Positions 33,086 to 44,260 are shown, counted from the first letter of the stretch. The stretch: 64,000 bases of DNA from Aphrocallistes beatrix (GCA_963281255.1 OY725489.1:2852001-2916000); one strand, 5' to 3'. Program-made: numbers and translations. The notes: generated by a model not told the origin, from the letters alone.

Positions 33086-33088
33086 CTT

Positions 33089-33500
33089 AACGAATTTGAT
33101 TGAAGAAACTGCTGGTCATAGAATGCTGATTTTTGGCATGTGGGGTCTTTTGGTCATGGCTCCACTAAGTTCTGAACTCAGATGAAAATATCTATTCATA
33201 ATGGAATTATGCCGTCATTGTCACCTTTATATAATCTAGAAATTGTGTTTTTCGGCTCTAGCTCAGCCATTTTAGGTGGTAGAAGGCTGAAATTTTAATA
33301 GAATATGTATATTAATATTCTTCACATATGATACAACTATTATCCAGAAATAACGACTCATCACTCTGGTATGACGTCATCATAACTCATAAAAATTTTT
33401 AAATTGATCAATTTGTTTATTTTTTGAGTGATTGTGATTTAGTTAACAGACGTATTTAGAGATGTTATCCCCTTATTATTAATTGGTGTAACCCCAGGTG
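33089..33500 (+). repeat. R1 repeat, copy without GC end
   Basis: It starts AACGAATTTGATTGAAGAAA and follows R1 to TTAGAGATGTTATCCCC and TGGTGTAACCCCAGGTG, where it diverges just at the position of the GC block. It is head-to-tail with the copy at 31950-32967. Confidence 0.8.
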
Positions 33501-33607
33501 CTGGATTTAAAATAATATTTTCTTTATAAAATTGTGGGTTAAGTCACCTTCGAAGTCGACTTAAAAAATATGTTAATTTGATTTATTACTAAGTATTCAT
33601 CCTATAC

Positions 33608-33783
33608 CAGGTGTGTCAAACTCGAATCGGATGGTGGGCCAATTTCATGACCCCAGCTCTTCCCCGGGCCATGATAGAAATGGATAAATTTTAACTACTG
33701 ATTCATTCAATTATAATATTTTTTCGCAACTGGCTGGCGGGCCACCTCTGAGCAACCTGCGGGCCACCAGTTTGACACGCCTG
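33608..33783. mobile_element. hAT-type MITE, 176 bp
   Basis: The TIRs are CAGGTGTGTCAAACTCGAA and, inward from 33783, CAGGCGTGTCAAACTGGTG. Flanking 8-mers TCCTATAC and TCCTAAAC agree at seven positions. It contains GGGCCA strings but no ORF. Shortly after, ATTTATATAGCGCATATTC at ~33828 and AGTGCGCTATACAATCC at ~33857 form a small inverted pair. Confidence 0.85.
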
Positions 33784-34059
33784 TCCTAAACTAAGTAAAG
33801 ACTGATAATGATAATAATATTATACATTTATATAGCGCATATTCTATATTAATATCTAGTGCGCTATACAATCCAATAAAAGTAAGTGTATATTATGCAT
33901 GTACGTATTTGTGTGTATGTGTTTGTATGTCTGCTTGTAAATTATGTAGATATGCAATGAAATTAATTTAATGAGTATACATTTAAGTAACTGTGTCGTG
34001 TGCGAACGGAACAGATGAGGTTTATTCATTACAAGCGCACTTCGCTTGCTTGAGCTGCA

Positions 34060-34850
34060 AAGCCATTGGGATGCTTAAGGCCGGTTTGACAATGAAAATA
34101 GTCGCGGAAAAACTCGATGTTTCGCTTAGATCGGTGCAGAGATGGTCTCGTCGTGATATACTAGGCTAGTACATGGAAACATTGCCCAGAAACGGACGCC
34201 CAAAATCCTCTCTCGCATCCCTAAATCATCATTTCTAAAACTTTGGGGAAAAGAGGAAAGTCTACAAGGACAATAGCGCGTAATTTAGTCAATCCAGGTT
34301 ACACAGCATCTCAATCAACTGTTCATCGCTATTTGAGAAATTCAATCAATGTTTACCCATACAAGAGGCAACAGATCCCCCGCCTTACCGAGAAAATGAA
34401 GCAAAATCGACTCAATTTTGCTCTAAAACTCAAGAACTGGACTATAACAGATTGGCAGAAGGTTCTATGGTCAGATGAATCACCCTTTCAACTATTTGCA
34501 CCACCAAACCGGCAGAACGATAGGGTATGGTCACATAGTTCGATCGATGTTCAGCCTTTCAAAAGTGTCAAGTTTCCGGCGAAAATTCAGGTTTGGGGCA
34601 TGATGTCGCATAGGGCACTGTCAGAACTCCATATTATTCCTCTAAAACAGAGTGTAAATGGAGAGTATTATCGTGAGAACATCTTGAAACTCACTTGCAG
34701 GAATGCAGTCAACCGAACATCAGATTCTGGTACAATTCTAGAACGAGCTATGCTTGAAAACATGTCTCAAGCCATTTTTATGCAGGATAGTGCTCCAGCG
34801 CACACGGCCAAGCTAACCCAGGTTTGGTGCTCAGCGAATTTACTAATATT
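34060..34850 (+). pseudogene. Tc1-like transposase, N-terminal and catalytic part
   Basis: Upstream fragments read AIGMLKAGLTMKIVAEKLDV, then SVQRWSRRDILG with stops and frame changes before the long frame (34243-34863). That frame carries STRTIARNLVNPGYTASQST (second HTH), LWSDESPFQLF (first Asp), VWGMMSHRALSELH and FMQDSAPAHTAKLTQVWCSA (second Asp). It breaks off at ANLLIF where the composite insertion starts. The Glu motif is in the downstream piece. Confidence 0.85.
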
Positions 34851-34861
34851 CAGGTCAATAT

Positions 34862-36232
34862 GATGTATGACCCCAAAATAATTGCAAGAAATTGTTTTAT
34901 TGCATTTTTCAGTAGTATCATGTCTTAAGAGTGACATACTAAAAGTTTACCGAAATCGGACTATCCAAAAGTGGATTGGTTCGCGACACCGTCGTTGACC
35001 CCGGACTATACAAATCGCCGGTTTTAAAAACGGATATTTAAACTTTCAAATGATTGCAGATCATTTTTATTGTCATATTCGTGCTCAGCATCAAATTTCC
35101 GACAATTTGAGATATATATTGACTATACTTTGGGCAAATATTTTCTGATCCTCCCTAGCAACGGCCTGGAATGTGAAAATTCCGATATCCAAATTTGGTA
35201 GAAACCATATCGAGTGACCCCTTGTTTTTCTCGGCTATGCTTGCTGAGTACGAATTTCTTAATATAAATAGTCAAAATGTTAGTTTTGAAATATTATTAC
35301 ATACGACTGGTGGCATAAATGTATTATTAATGAAAAACAAACAAATAAAATTTAAAATTTGATTTCCATCTCAACTGGGTCTTGGATTGCTGCAGAAAAC
35401 ACTAGCACAGCTTTGTAAGACGGAATCCTCTTTCATCAACCAGTGTAGAGCAGACTTCTCACACCGAGTGAATGCGTGTAGAAAAGGCAGGCTGTCATAG
35501 ATGTCGTTCTAAAACGCCTGATATATAACCTTTATGTCATACAATACGGTTGGTTTCCCTTTATCCGAGTAGAAGTATATCTTTATACTGTTGTTAATTT
35601 CGTGATACCTGAAAGACAGCCACTTACAGCCTCTGCCACGAAATTTCACTCTCTGAGGAGCTCCTTCCAGGTGATGTTGTGGAAGGGCATGACTGATGAT
35701 ATGGAGGTCACGAATGCACGTCCACTTTAAATCGTAAAAAATCACGAAAAAATTACGTTAAGATTATCTCAGTATTTACAAACATTTTGGTATTTTTCAG
35801 CTCCACCGGATCAAAGTAAGACCTTGAAAAATTTAATATTTCATTTTCACATATAAATGTGGTGTATATTGTGTTAAAATCCACTTCATCTGTTATAACT
35901 TCCATTCTCCATTAATAAAAGTTCTGAAAATTAGCTACAAATTCTAAATTAATAATACTTGTATCGAAAACGCCTAAAGTTATAATCTAGCCAACTAATT
36001 CTCGAATTATTGCGTCATCATGACAGTACAAAATTTCATTATAGCTCAGGCAATATTCATTATAAATCAATGAAACTTAAACACTAGATCTATCTTACCC
36101 TTTTCTGCCAGATTGTCTCAAAATCTCGTCAAAATGCAAATTCATCATTAGATTATGACGTCTTAATTGTGTATAAAAAGTGGAAATTTTACCAATTCAA
36201 TTTTACAATTTTTATCATTTTCCGAGGCAAAA
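34862..36232 (-). repeat. Inverted arm A of a paired element
   Basis: Two blocks are inverted copies of the right arm. 34862-35330 matches 40150-40640 and ~35700-36232 matches 39083-39615, with only scattered differences. The outer edge reads GACCCCAAAATAATTGCAAG. Between the blocks (35340-35700) the arms differ: arm A retains part of a transposase-like gene. Most simply each arm is a separately deleted copy of one longer element. Confidence 0.85.
35340..35745 (-). pseudogene. Transposase-like remnant in arm A
   Basis: The minus strand encodes DLHIISHALPQHHLEGAPQR and FRGRGCKWLSFRYHEINNSI, to a stop at 35509. After it, in frame, comes NDIYDSLPFLHAFTRCEKSA, reminiscent of the LPALHAFTGCD motif of a large, poorly characterised invertebrate transposon protein family. 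It is a fragment only. Confidence 0.45.
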
Positions 36233-36595
36233 AGTGTCGATGGCAAGTACACGGCTACTGCAAAGTTGTTTTGGGTATGCGCTATACCGATCTTTAGCGA
36301 TCTAGAAAACGATGCGCGCTCCTATACACTACCCGACATTGTCTATAATGACATACTTTGAGATTGTATGAGCAAACGACATTGCCCTCAATTGAGTTGG
36401 AATTGATTTGTGCTACGACATTCACCAGACTGAAATATTATTTATTAGAATATCTGTTTAGTGAAAATATCAATCTATTGAGAAAATGTTTATATTGATA
36501 ATATGAATATAATGAGAATATTAGTACATAGAATTCTACTACACTATTTCAACCGAAACCTTCCGCTATGATTACACCAATATTTGTTTATCTCG
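36233..36595. other. Spacer between arm A and the enclosed gene
   Basis: No recognisable feature. AT-rich from 36361 onward. This would be the 3' non-coding part of the enclosed minus-strand gene. Confidence 0.4.
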
Positions 36596-38268
36596 CTAGT
36601 CTTCGTCTGCACCATCGATCTCCTTCCAGAAACGAATTGCCCGTTTGGCTGACTCTCTAATGGGTCTAGCTGGTGCATCAGCCTTTCTCTTATGGCCATC
36701 CTTCCTGGTGAAGTTGTATCGACCTAGTGCATCTACTGCAGTACTATGATGAGTGGTCTGTACCGCAGAGAAGTCATTGTGACATGACTCAATTTGCTCC
36801 TCTGTAAGGAGCTGTACCTTTCCTCGGTGTATAGAATACCAATCCATGAAGTGAGCGAGCAAGCAATGGATAAGAAGCGTTACTGTCAGTCCATTATCAA
36901 GCCACACTATCCTGAATTCGTAAAGGAGTCTTGCAACTTCTCCAATCTCTTCTCCAGCCCATGCAGCAGTTCGAAGTGAGTGCCATGCTCTGAGGACAAA
37001 AACGGAGCAATCCGAGAAGCCAGAGTCAATCCATAGAGATACAGCACCACTAGCACTTGAAACTGCTGAGGCGAGCCTAGTAACGTCCTTGCCAGCGAAT
37101 GAGGGACACTTCATGTGCTCGGCTTTGAGTGTGCTGGTGCAGGTTGCGGTCAAAGCTTTCACTTGATAGTTGGTCTCCAGGAATACCAGAAGTTTGAGCT
37201 TTCTTGATTCCCATACATCCTTGCAGGTCGAGCCAAGTCGAGTCTCGCGTTGAAACAATTGCCGCAATATGCACATAGATATGTGTAAAACAGGTATATG
37301 GAATATCTCTACAGGGTCATTTCCGAGGTCCAGAATAGGGTGATGTATCTGTCCATCAATGTGTCTTGCTCTGGCCGGCTTGGTTTTGAGTAATAAGGCT
37401 GCTTGATCTGCAGTCCTTGGAACGTTTCTGTTGTCCGGAGAGTAGATTTGGCTCTTGTTTACCCTCTTGCCAGTTGTACAGCAGAACACACAAGCAGTCG
37501 TGGTGCAGCCAGTTAGCAATTGGGCGCACTTGAAGTCACATGCCACTGTTACATTATAATCGTCAAACATAGGGGACAGGTCATACATCATGCATGATAG
37601 TAGAGCTCGACTCTCACTAGCCTCTGAAATAGCGATGACGAATGGAATCTGTCTCTCTCCTTTGCCTTTGAAACTAATGGCTTCTCCTTGGTGATTGATT
37701 ATCACTTTTACAGATCCGCCGCCGCCATCAATTGACATTTTCAGACAGTCTCCAGACTTGTACTCTTGACTGACTAATTCCCCACATATATCCCGAACAA
37801 TTCCATATGTAGAATTTCGACTCTGCCTGTGTACTTCGCCAGTCTCAGCCATCCAAAACTTTGCCAATGTGTCAGTCGCTTCATGTAACAGATCATCAGC
37901 TTCTCCAAAGTTCTTTATGGCAAAGTGGGTCATATACTCAGCTCGTTCCGACACAATTGTTAGTCTTTTTGGGAGACGAACTGCAGAACCGATGAACCGA
38001 TTCATGATAGTCATAAGACAGTCCATGGAGGAATTAGAGGTCGTGGTCACAAGCTGGAGCTGTCGAATGAAGGAAGTAGGAACTACAAGCTTTGTCCGCT
38101 TCTGGCTGGGGTTTGCTCGTTGGAAGGTAGTTGCCCTGCCATGATGACCTAATAGTTCAAAGGGTGCATCCTTGGGGAGACCTCGCGACTTACGAATGGC
38201 ACTCAGCCCAGCTCGAACCAATTGATCGATTTGTCCAGCATCCTCAGCCTGAGCTATTAGGCCCTGTG
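36596..38268 (-). pseudogene. RNase H-like transposase candidate (DGGGG family), main part
   Basis: A frame of more than 540 codons is open on the minus strand to a stop at 36596. It can be read upstream of 38221 as KTRQELTQGLIAQAEDAGQI. Motifs in order: MSIDGGGGSVKVIINHQG (~residue 165), VACDFKCAQLLTGCTTTACV with FCC (~230), NVPRTADQAALL (~270), IFHIPVLHISMCILRQLF (~310) and LTEEQIESCHNDFSA (~495). The order Asp-GGGG, Asp-FKCAQLLTG, His/Leu helix, Glu-xx-HNDF recalls uncharacterised Hydra/nematode repeat-encoded proteins that I suspect to be DDE transposases. The triad (Asp, Asp, Glu) is inference. One frameshift near 38290 separates it from its N-terminal Cys-rich part. Confidence 0.6.
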
Positions 38269-38748
38269 TTAACTCCTGACGAGTCTTCGCTGGTCGAAAC
38301 GGAGTGATGAAGAAAATCCTGGGGGTCTCCCTGCACCCTTTCTGTTTTTCTTCTTCCCCTTCCTCATCTTGAGCTTGTGGTTGTCACAATACCAGCATTT
38401 TTCTTCTGTGTGATCTGGCTTTGGCCACCTCCGCACTATACAGTAGTGTTCTATTCTTCTCTTGGCGAATTGCTTTTTCCAACTGTCCAGCTGAGCATTT
38501 GTATTAACGGTGAGAGTGATCTTGCAATTACCGCATATGGAAGAGGGACCAGTGAGATCTGAGTGCGAACCAGTTGGCCCTGCATATTCCTGGAATTCTT
38601 TATCCATCTTTAATGCCATACAATTTGTGATAGGGTACAGCACCACTTTGGACCATGAGACTCCACAACAGTAGCAGTACTCATTAAAGTGGGGACATAC
38701 GAAAGGTATCACAGAGGAAGCAGGGGGTATAGATGAATTTATTATCAT
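38269..38748 (-). pseudogene. Cys-rich N-terminal part of the DGGGG-family gene
   Basis: From the ATG at 38748, 159 codons carry four Cys pairs: YCYCCG, CGNC, a single Cys in EHYC, and EKCWYC, spaced like a zinc-binding domain. A basic stretch (KLKMRKGKKKNRKGAGRPPG) resembling an AT-hook follows, then a stop caused by a frameshift into the next segment. The protein as a whole would be ~720 residues. Confidence 0.55.
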
Positions 38749-38789
38749 AATGAATAAACTGAAGGATATCCTTACTATTAAAAATCGAT

Positions 38790-38814
38790 TAATATATATT
38801 TATTTATTTATTTG

Positions 38815-38851
<37 letters not shown>

Positions 38852-38853
38852 GT
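38790..38853. repeat. (TATC)n microsatellite before an R1 core
   Basis: A TATTTATT run grades into about ten TATC units ending at 38850, directly before AACGAATTGATTGAAG. Confidence 0.9.
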
Positions 38854-38998
38854 AACGAATTGATTGAAGAAACTGACAAGCGCAGAAAGCTGATTTTTGG
38901 CATGTGGGAGTCTTTTGGCTATGGCTCCACTAAGTTCTAACTTCAGACTAAGAAAATATCGACTCATCATGGAGTTGTGACGTCATTGTCACCTTTTA
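38854..38998 (+). repeat. R1 repeat, 5' part only
   Basis: It matches R1 from AACGAATTGATTGAAGAAAC to GACGTCATTGTCACC, then stops. It lies between the enclosed gene and arm B. Confidence 0.75.
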
Positions 38999-39649
38999 CT
39001 TTTTCGAAATTTCAAAATATTTCCATTTTTATTAGAATTACAATAAGAAATCAATATGTGTATATTAATTAATGAGTTTGACTCGAAAATGATAAAAATT
39101 GTAAAAATTGAATTGGTAAAATTTCCACTTTTTATACACAATTATGACGTCATAATCAATGATGAATTTGCATTTTGACGAGATTTTGAGACAATCTGGC
39201 AGAAAAGGGTAAGATAGATCTAGTGTTTAAGTTTCATTGATTTATGATGAATATTGCCTGAGCTGTAATGAATTGAGTCATTGCTATGAAATTTTGTACT
39301 GTCATGATGACGTAATAATTCGAGAATTAGTTGGCTAGATTATAACTTTAGGTGTGTTCGATCCAAGTATTAGTAATTTAGAATTTGTAGCTAATTTTCA
39401 GAACTTTTATTAATGGAGAATGGAAGTTATAACAGATGAAGTGGATTTTAACACAATATACACCACATTTATATGTGAAAATGAAATAATAAAATTTTCA
39501 AGGTCTTACTTTGATCCGCTGGAGCTGAAAAATACCAAAATGTTTGTAAATACTGAGATAAGCTTAACGTAATTTTTTCGTGATTTTTTAAGATTTTAAG
39601 TGGACGTGCGAATGGGGATGGGACTGTCAAGATAACAGCCTAATCCCAG

Positions 39650-39873
39650 TCATGATGGACGCTAACCCTGCATCCGAAGCACTACTGAAAATGATTTATT
39701 GTAACTGTTCTACTGGCTGTAGTAGTCTCAGATATAGCTGCAGGAAACAAGGACTAAACAGCTCTCAAGCATGCGGACAATGCCAAGAGAACAACTGCGA
39801 CAATGTGAGCGAAAGAATTGCATCAGATGATGAAACGGAAGATAAAACTGAAATACGAGCATATCTATCAATC
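39650..39873 (+). pseudogene. CXC-like Cys-rich C-terminal remnant in arm B
   Basis: The frame starting at 39652 encodes ASEALLKMIYCNCSTGCSSL, then YSCRKQGLNSSQACGQC and CDNVSERI, with an acidic tail. Repeated CxC and CRKxGL motifs resemble tesmin/CXC-type domains that end many transposon-encoded proteins. The frame continues a few codons into the MITE at 39876. Confidence 0.5.
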
Positions 39874-39875
39874 TA

Positions 39876-40079
39876 CAGTCAACTCTGATTAAGAGGACTA
39901 CAGGTTAATCGGGCCGACAGCTTAATCAGACCACTTTTGTCAGGACCAGATTATTTATCACACATACATAGAAGCTAATGGAAAATATAGACACGTATAT
40001 CTATATTGAATAGGATTCTCTGCTTAATCGGACTAAAATGTCCTCTCACAGATGTGGTCCTATTAAGCGGAGTCGAGTG
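39876..40079. mobile_element. Tc1/mariner- or pogo-type MITE, 204 bp
   Basis: The TIRs are CAGTCAACTCTGATTAAGAG and, inward from 40079, CACTCGACTCCGCTTAATAG, with TA on both sides (39874-39875; 40080-40081). No ORF. It is nested in arm B and absent from arm A. Confidence 0.85.
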
Positions 40080-41067
40080 TATTTAACAATCTATCCCATC
40101 TAATTTTCCATGTTTAAATTTCATAGGTGTTAAAAGAGTCAAATTTATGAGTTTTTTCCCATTAAAAATACACTTATGCCACCAGTCGTAAGTAATAATA
40201 TTTCAAAACTAACATTTTGACTATTTATATTAAGAAATTCGTACTCCGCAAGCATAGCCGAGAAAAACAAGGGGTCACTCGATATGGTTTCTACCAAATT
40301 TGGATATCGGAATTTTCACATTCCAGGCCGTTGCTAGGGAGGATCAGAAAATATTTGCCCAAAATATAGTCAATATATATATCAAATTGTCGGAAATTTG
40401 ATGCTGAGCACGAATATGACAATAAAAATGATCTGCAATCATTTGAAAGTTTAAATATCCGTTTTCAAAACCGGCGATTTGTATAGTCCGGGGTCAACGA
40501 CGGTGTCGTACCTATCCACTTTCGGATAGTCCGATTTCGGTAAACTTTTAGTATGTCACTCTTAAGACATGATACTACGGAAAAATGCAATAAAACAATT
40601 TCTTGCAATTATTTTGGGGTTAGGATAATTTGCTTCCTATTTTGACCCGACTATAAGTTATTGGGCGAAGGCTGACTCGCCAGGTAACTCTGCGGACCTG
40701 AACCCATAGGCGTCGTAACCCACCCGGTTACCCGGCAATGGCCGGGCGGCCCAGAGTGAATGCCGGGTACTACCGGTATAGTGCCGGGTGCTACCCGGTA
40801 TAGTGCCGGGTACTACCCGGTATAATGCCGGGTACTACCCAGTAAAAAGCTGAGTGCTATTATGTACTGGTAATTGACTGTTACAATTTTGCCCATCCAA
40901 GATAGTCGCATCGCGACGAATCGTAATATTTTTAATGATATATAGTTTTATTAGACTCCCATTATTGGTCACTGTAACTCCAATATGTATATATCCATTG
41001 ATTTTCTAATAATCCAGCCAGCCTTCATATTCTGTGCTTATACAATAGGAATTTTTTACAAATTAGC

Positions 41068-43603
41068 ATGTCTTCTTCATCACGTACTTCATTAAAACCT
41101 ACTGGACGATGGGCCAAAAAGCAAGCAGCCATTGAAAAACAGCGTAGAATTGAAACAAGTCTCCCGCAGATGCAAGCAGTGGCTGCATCCATGTTTAGGG
41201 TTAATTCCCGATCTCTAATCGCTGACGATGTGGAGTCTCCACTGTCCGACACTGTGACCATCAGACTGACTGACTCAGAGTCAGAACACCACAAGATCTC
41301 GGAAGACTTAGACCATAGCGCCATACCCGTGTCTCAGAAGATCCTAACATAATGGTGCCTGAAGACGGGGTAGAGAAACCAAAACCCAAGAAATTGAAAA
41401 GGAGGGGCAAAAATCTTCCGGAATGGGGGGTACGATATCCTTGGCTGACTTACGATGAGATATCTGGTACTGCCTTCTGTAAGTACTGTCAGTAATCCAA
41501 ATATGCAATAAATATGCTAACCAAAGGTGTCAGCAACTGCTCACGCGTGATGGGGGTGAAAGGAACATGGGCAAGCCACGACAAATCGAAAGATCATAAT
41601 CTTGCTAAAGCTCATTACGCTCTCGAGAAGAAGGGGACTGTGTTCCAACAAGTCCTCGGTCAAGGCCTTACTGATTCTTTGAAGGGGAGACAAGCACTTG
41701 TGATCATGCTTGATACTATTCGCACTGCGCTCAAGCAGAACATACCCCTTAGGAGGCACACACACTCAGAGAGTGTGTGTGCCCCCTAAGGGAGCAACTT
41801 TGATCAATTGACAAAAATGCTAGCAAGATACCAAACCGATATTCGTTGGTGGTTTGAGCGGAACCACAGGACCAAATTCACATCTGGTGATGTAATCAAG
41901 GAGATGACCACGTTGGTAGGAGTTTCAACCATGCGCCTTATCAGCACACGTCTTCGTAATCGAAAGTTCGCTTTTATGATAGACGGAACTTCTGATTTGC
42001 AAGGGTTAGAACAGACAGCTGTGGTGTACGGACGGTTAACGACAACCTTGATATTGAAGAAACCTTCCTCGGGTGGCACGCCACTGCTAAAAAAGATGCT
42101 GAATCACTAGTCACCCTGTTAGAGGATAGCCTTTATGTATATCAGATGGATGTCGAAAAGTATTGTGTTGGGCAGGTTCTAGATGGGGCAACGACAATGG
42201 TGGGAAGGCTAAGTGGCGTAAAAACAAGGATAAAACGTAAATATCCCAAGGCCAATTTTTTTATTGTGCAGGACACGCACTAAATTTGGTGCTTAAGCAT
42301 GGTGTCCAAGCAGTACCCGCTTGTGAACACGCAATGAGTGTAGTGGGTAGCATCGCGAGACATATCAAGCGTACATCAAGCTGGCAACAATTTCAGGACG
42401 AACGCCAACGAAATAATGATGATAGAAAAGATGAAGAGGCTGTGGATAATGTTGGAGGGAGCTCGGAGAGTGAGGACGATGATTGGATTGATTTGTGCAT
42501 GCAAATAATTGGCAAACAGAAACAAAACAAGGCCAAGACTAACAAAAAAAGTAAATTACCAACTGTTAAGTTACTTAGTGATACGAGATGGTTGTGTAAC
42601 GAAAGGGCTTTATCAAGTGTTGTGGACAACTATTCCTTGCTTTTGGACTACTTTGTAAAGAGGTTAGATGTAGACATCTATGATGATTCAGCTGGTCTTC
42701 CAAATGCTCACCAGAAGGCTAAAGCTAGAGAATTAATCAACCTTCCTGACAACTACCGGACATACTACAGCCTTCGCGTATTACAAGATGCATACTCTGT
42801 TATAAACCTTGTTCATCGTATAATCCAATTCCCTGGTCTTAGCATTCTGACTGTTCGAGATCTTATAAGGGACACTTTAGACCGGTTGGTGAAGAAAACA
42901 AGTGATTGGGATGCATTAACTACATTCTTCGATGAGGTGAAGACAGAAGCTGACTCTATGGAAATGGAAGGCCCACTTCTTGAGAGGGCAGTTAGGCGAG
43001 GGCGCAAGAGTCAGGTTATGACTGCTGCAGATGAGGAGCAGCTTCTGCTCACTCAATACATCACAGAAATTCATAAAGCTCTTCTGTTCGAAATGATCGC
43101 AGGTATCAGCAGAAAGTATGACATTGCAGACTTAACAATGGTGGGTCATATGGAGTGCTTTGTTTTTTGATAGTGAGGTGGATCCGTCATTGCAGACACT
43201 GCACGATTATATCGAATGGCGTTTGTTCATATCTGAGCGCGATATATTACGTGCTCGCTTGATGTCGCTTGGAAAGGATTTCAAGATGGAACCTATACTG
43301 GATGTAATGCGTAGTGAAATCGGCGAATTATTGGTACAGTCCCGCGCATTGCTTGTCATCGTATTGACACTACCTACAACAGTTTGTTCAGCTGAGAGGT
43401 TCTTTTCTGGCCTTGCTAGAATCAAGTCAAAGCTAAGGACAACTCTCAGTCAGATTAGTATGAATTCATATGCTGTTTGTCATCTGAATAAGACATTTAC
43501 AGATCAATTGGATTTGGACGCTGTCGCGGATGAATTCATACGCTCGAGGTCTACACATTCCAACCTTTGTGCATCTTCTGCACAGGCAAATGGAGATAAA
43601 TAG
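41068..43603 (+). pseudogene. hAT transposase, multiply frameshifted
   Basis: Pieces in order: an N-terminal Ser-rich segment (41068-41352) and a zinc-finger region WLTYDEISGTAFCKYC (~41450). Then KGTWASHDKSKDHNLAKAHY, and after the palindrome SNFDQLTKMLARYQTDIRWW. The core has FAFMIDGTSDLQGLEQTAVV (first Asp), VGQVLDGATTMVGRLSGV (second Asp) and CAGHALNLVLKHG. The long frame 42286-43170 contains LLSDTRWLCNERALSSVVDN. The C-terminal VCSAERFFSGLARIKSKLRT (43385-43450) is the dimerisation signature with Glu. Stops or frameshifts occur near 41350, 41495, 41750, 42065, 42260 and 43165. The gene is dead but the family is certain. Confidence 0.88.
41746..41792. repeat. 22-bp-stem hairpin inserted in the hAT gene
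   Basis: CCCTTAGGAGGCACACACAC-TC and its reverse complement surround a 3-base loop (AGA), with one mismatch. It interrupts the frame between NIPLR and SNFDQL. Confidence 0.85.
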
Positions 43604-43836
43604 GATTACGTAAATGAATCAGAATTTTGTTATCTAACTTTCCATCCTTCTGGAATATAAATACAACATTTTTTACCTTCTTACTAATTCCTCATGTAAA
43701 TCAAGGGTTCACGGCCCATTTGGCTGACGGCAAAGCTGGATCAACTGAAGATACGGTCCGATTAACTGACTGAACGGCCCTGGATTATTGTGGCCGGGTA
43801 GTCCAATTGTAGGCAATAAAGTTTACGACGCCTATG

Positions 43837-44041
43837 CCTGAACCCCATTGAAAATTTGTGGGCTATACTTGGAGAAAAGCTCAGTAAACTCCCTGAAGTC
43901 TGCATGCTAAATGCCCTCATAGATAATTTGAAAAAGGGATGGGCACGGGTTGAACCGACGATTCTTCAAAATCAAATAAATGATATGCCTAATCGCATTA
44001 GTGAAGTAATTAATAGATCTGGAGATTACATTGGTAAATAA
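43837..44041 (+). pseudogene. Tc1-like transposase, C-terminal part
   Basis: After the hAT the frame reads LNPIENLWAILGEKLSKLPE, supplying the catalytic Glu of the DD34E triad. It ends ISEVINRSGDYIGK and a TAA at 44039. A short upstream piece at ~40655-40704 (YWAKADSPGNSADLNP) belongs between this and the N-terminal part. Confidence 0.85.
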
Positions 44042-44149
44042 ATTATAATCTTCTACATTGAATAAACGATCATAAATGTAAATTATATAATACGACAGCA
44101 CTTATGATACACTCTGTATTTACAATTCATAAAATTCTAACTCATGAAT

Positions 44150-44260
44150 GCGCTCATTTTAGGCAGCTCATGTATTGGTTCAACCATCTTATACTGCATC
44201 CCTAGTCCAAATCTGCAAGTTACTGTGATGCCGTATACAGTCGGCTATGCTCTGACTAAC
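44150..44260. repeat. Fragment of the 32318-type MITE
   Basis: TTTTAGGCAGCTCATGTATT and CATCCCTAGTCC match the right third of the MITE at 32318-32759. It ends near TCGGCTATG. The remaining stretch to 44640 holds no recognised feature. Confidence 0.55.

Larger units (their letters stand above)
39083..40640 (+). repeat. Inverted arm B of the paired element
   Basis: Reverse-complement partner of arm A (see 34862-36232). It begins CGAAAATGATAAAAATTGTA and its outer edge is CTTGCAATTATTTTGGGGTT. Its middle holds a Cys-rich coding remnant and a TA-flanked MITE instead of the fragment found in arm A. The outer sequence GGGTCAAAATAG (read inward from ~40665) resembles AGGTCAATATGATG at ~34855, which may be the true termini. 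Confidence 0.85.
40705..43836 (+). mobile_element. hAT transposon, 3.1 kb, exact TSD
   Basis: The ends are CATAGGCGTCGTAACCCACC and, inward from 43836, CATAGGCGTCGTAAAC. The TSD CCTGAACC is exact (40697-40704; 43837-43844). The left end carries GC-rich tandem GCCGGGTACTACCCGGTAT units (40770-40850). A second family member begins at 63701. Confidence 0.93.
34040..44119 (+). mobile_element. Tc1-like element split by two large insertions
   Basis: Transposase pieces lie at 34060-34850, ~40655-40704 and 43837-44041. The 3' end is probably the string TACACTCTGTA at ~44109. I could not find the matching 5' TIR. The insertions are the inverted-arm composite (about 34850-40650) and a hAT (40705-43836). 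Removing the hAT and one CCTGAACC restores DLNPIENLWA. Confidence 0.75.
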
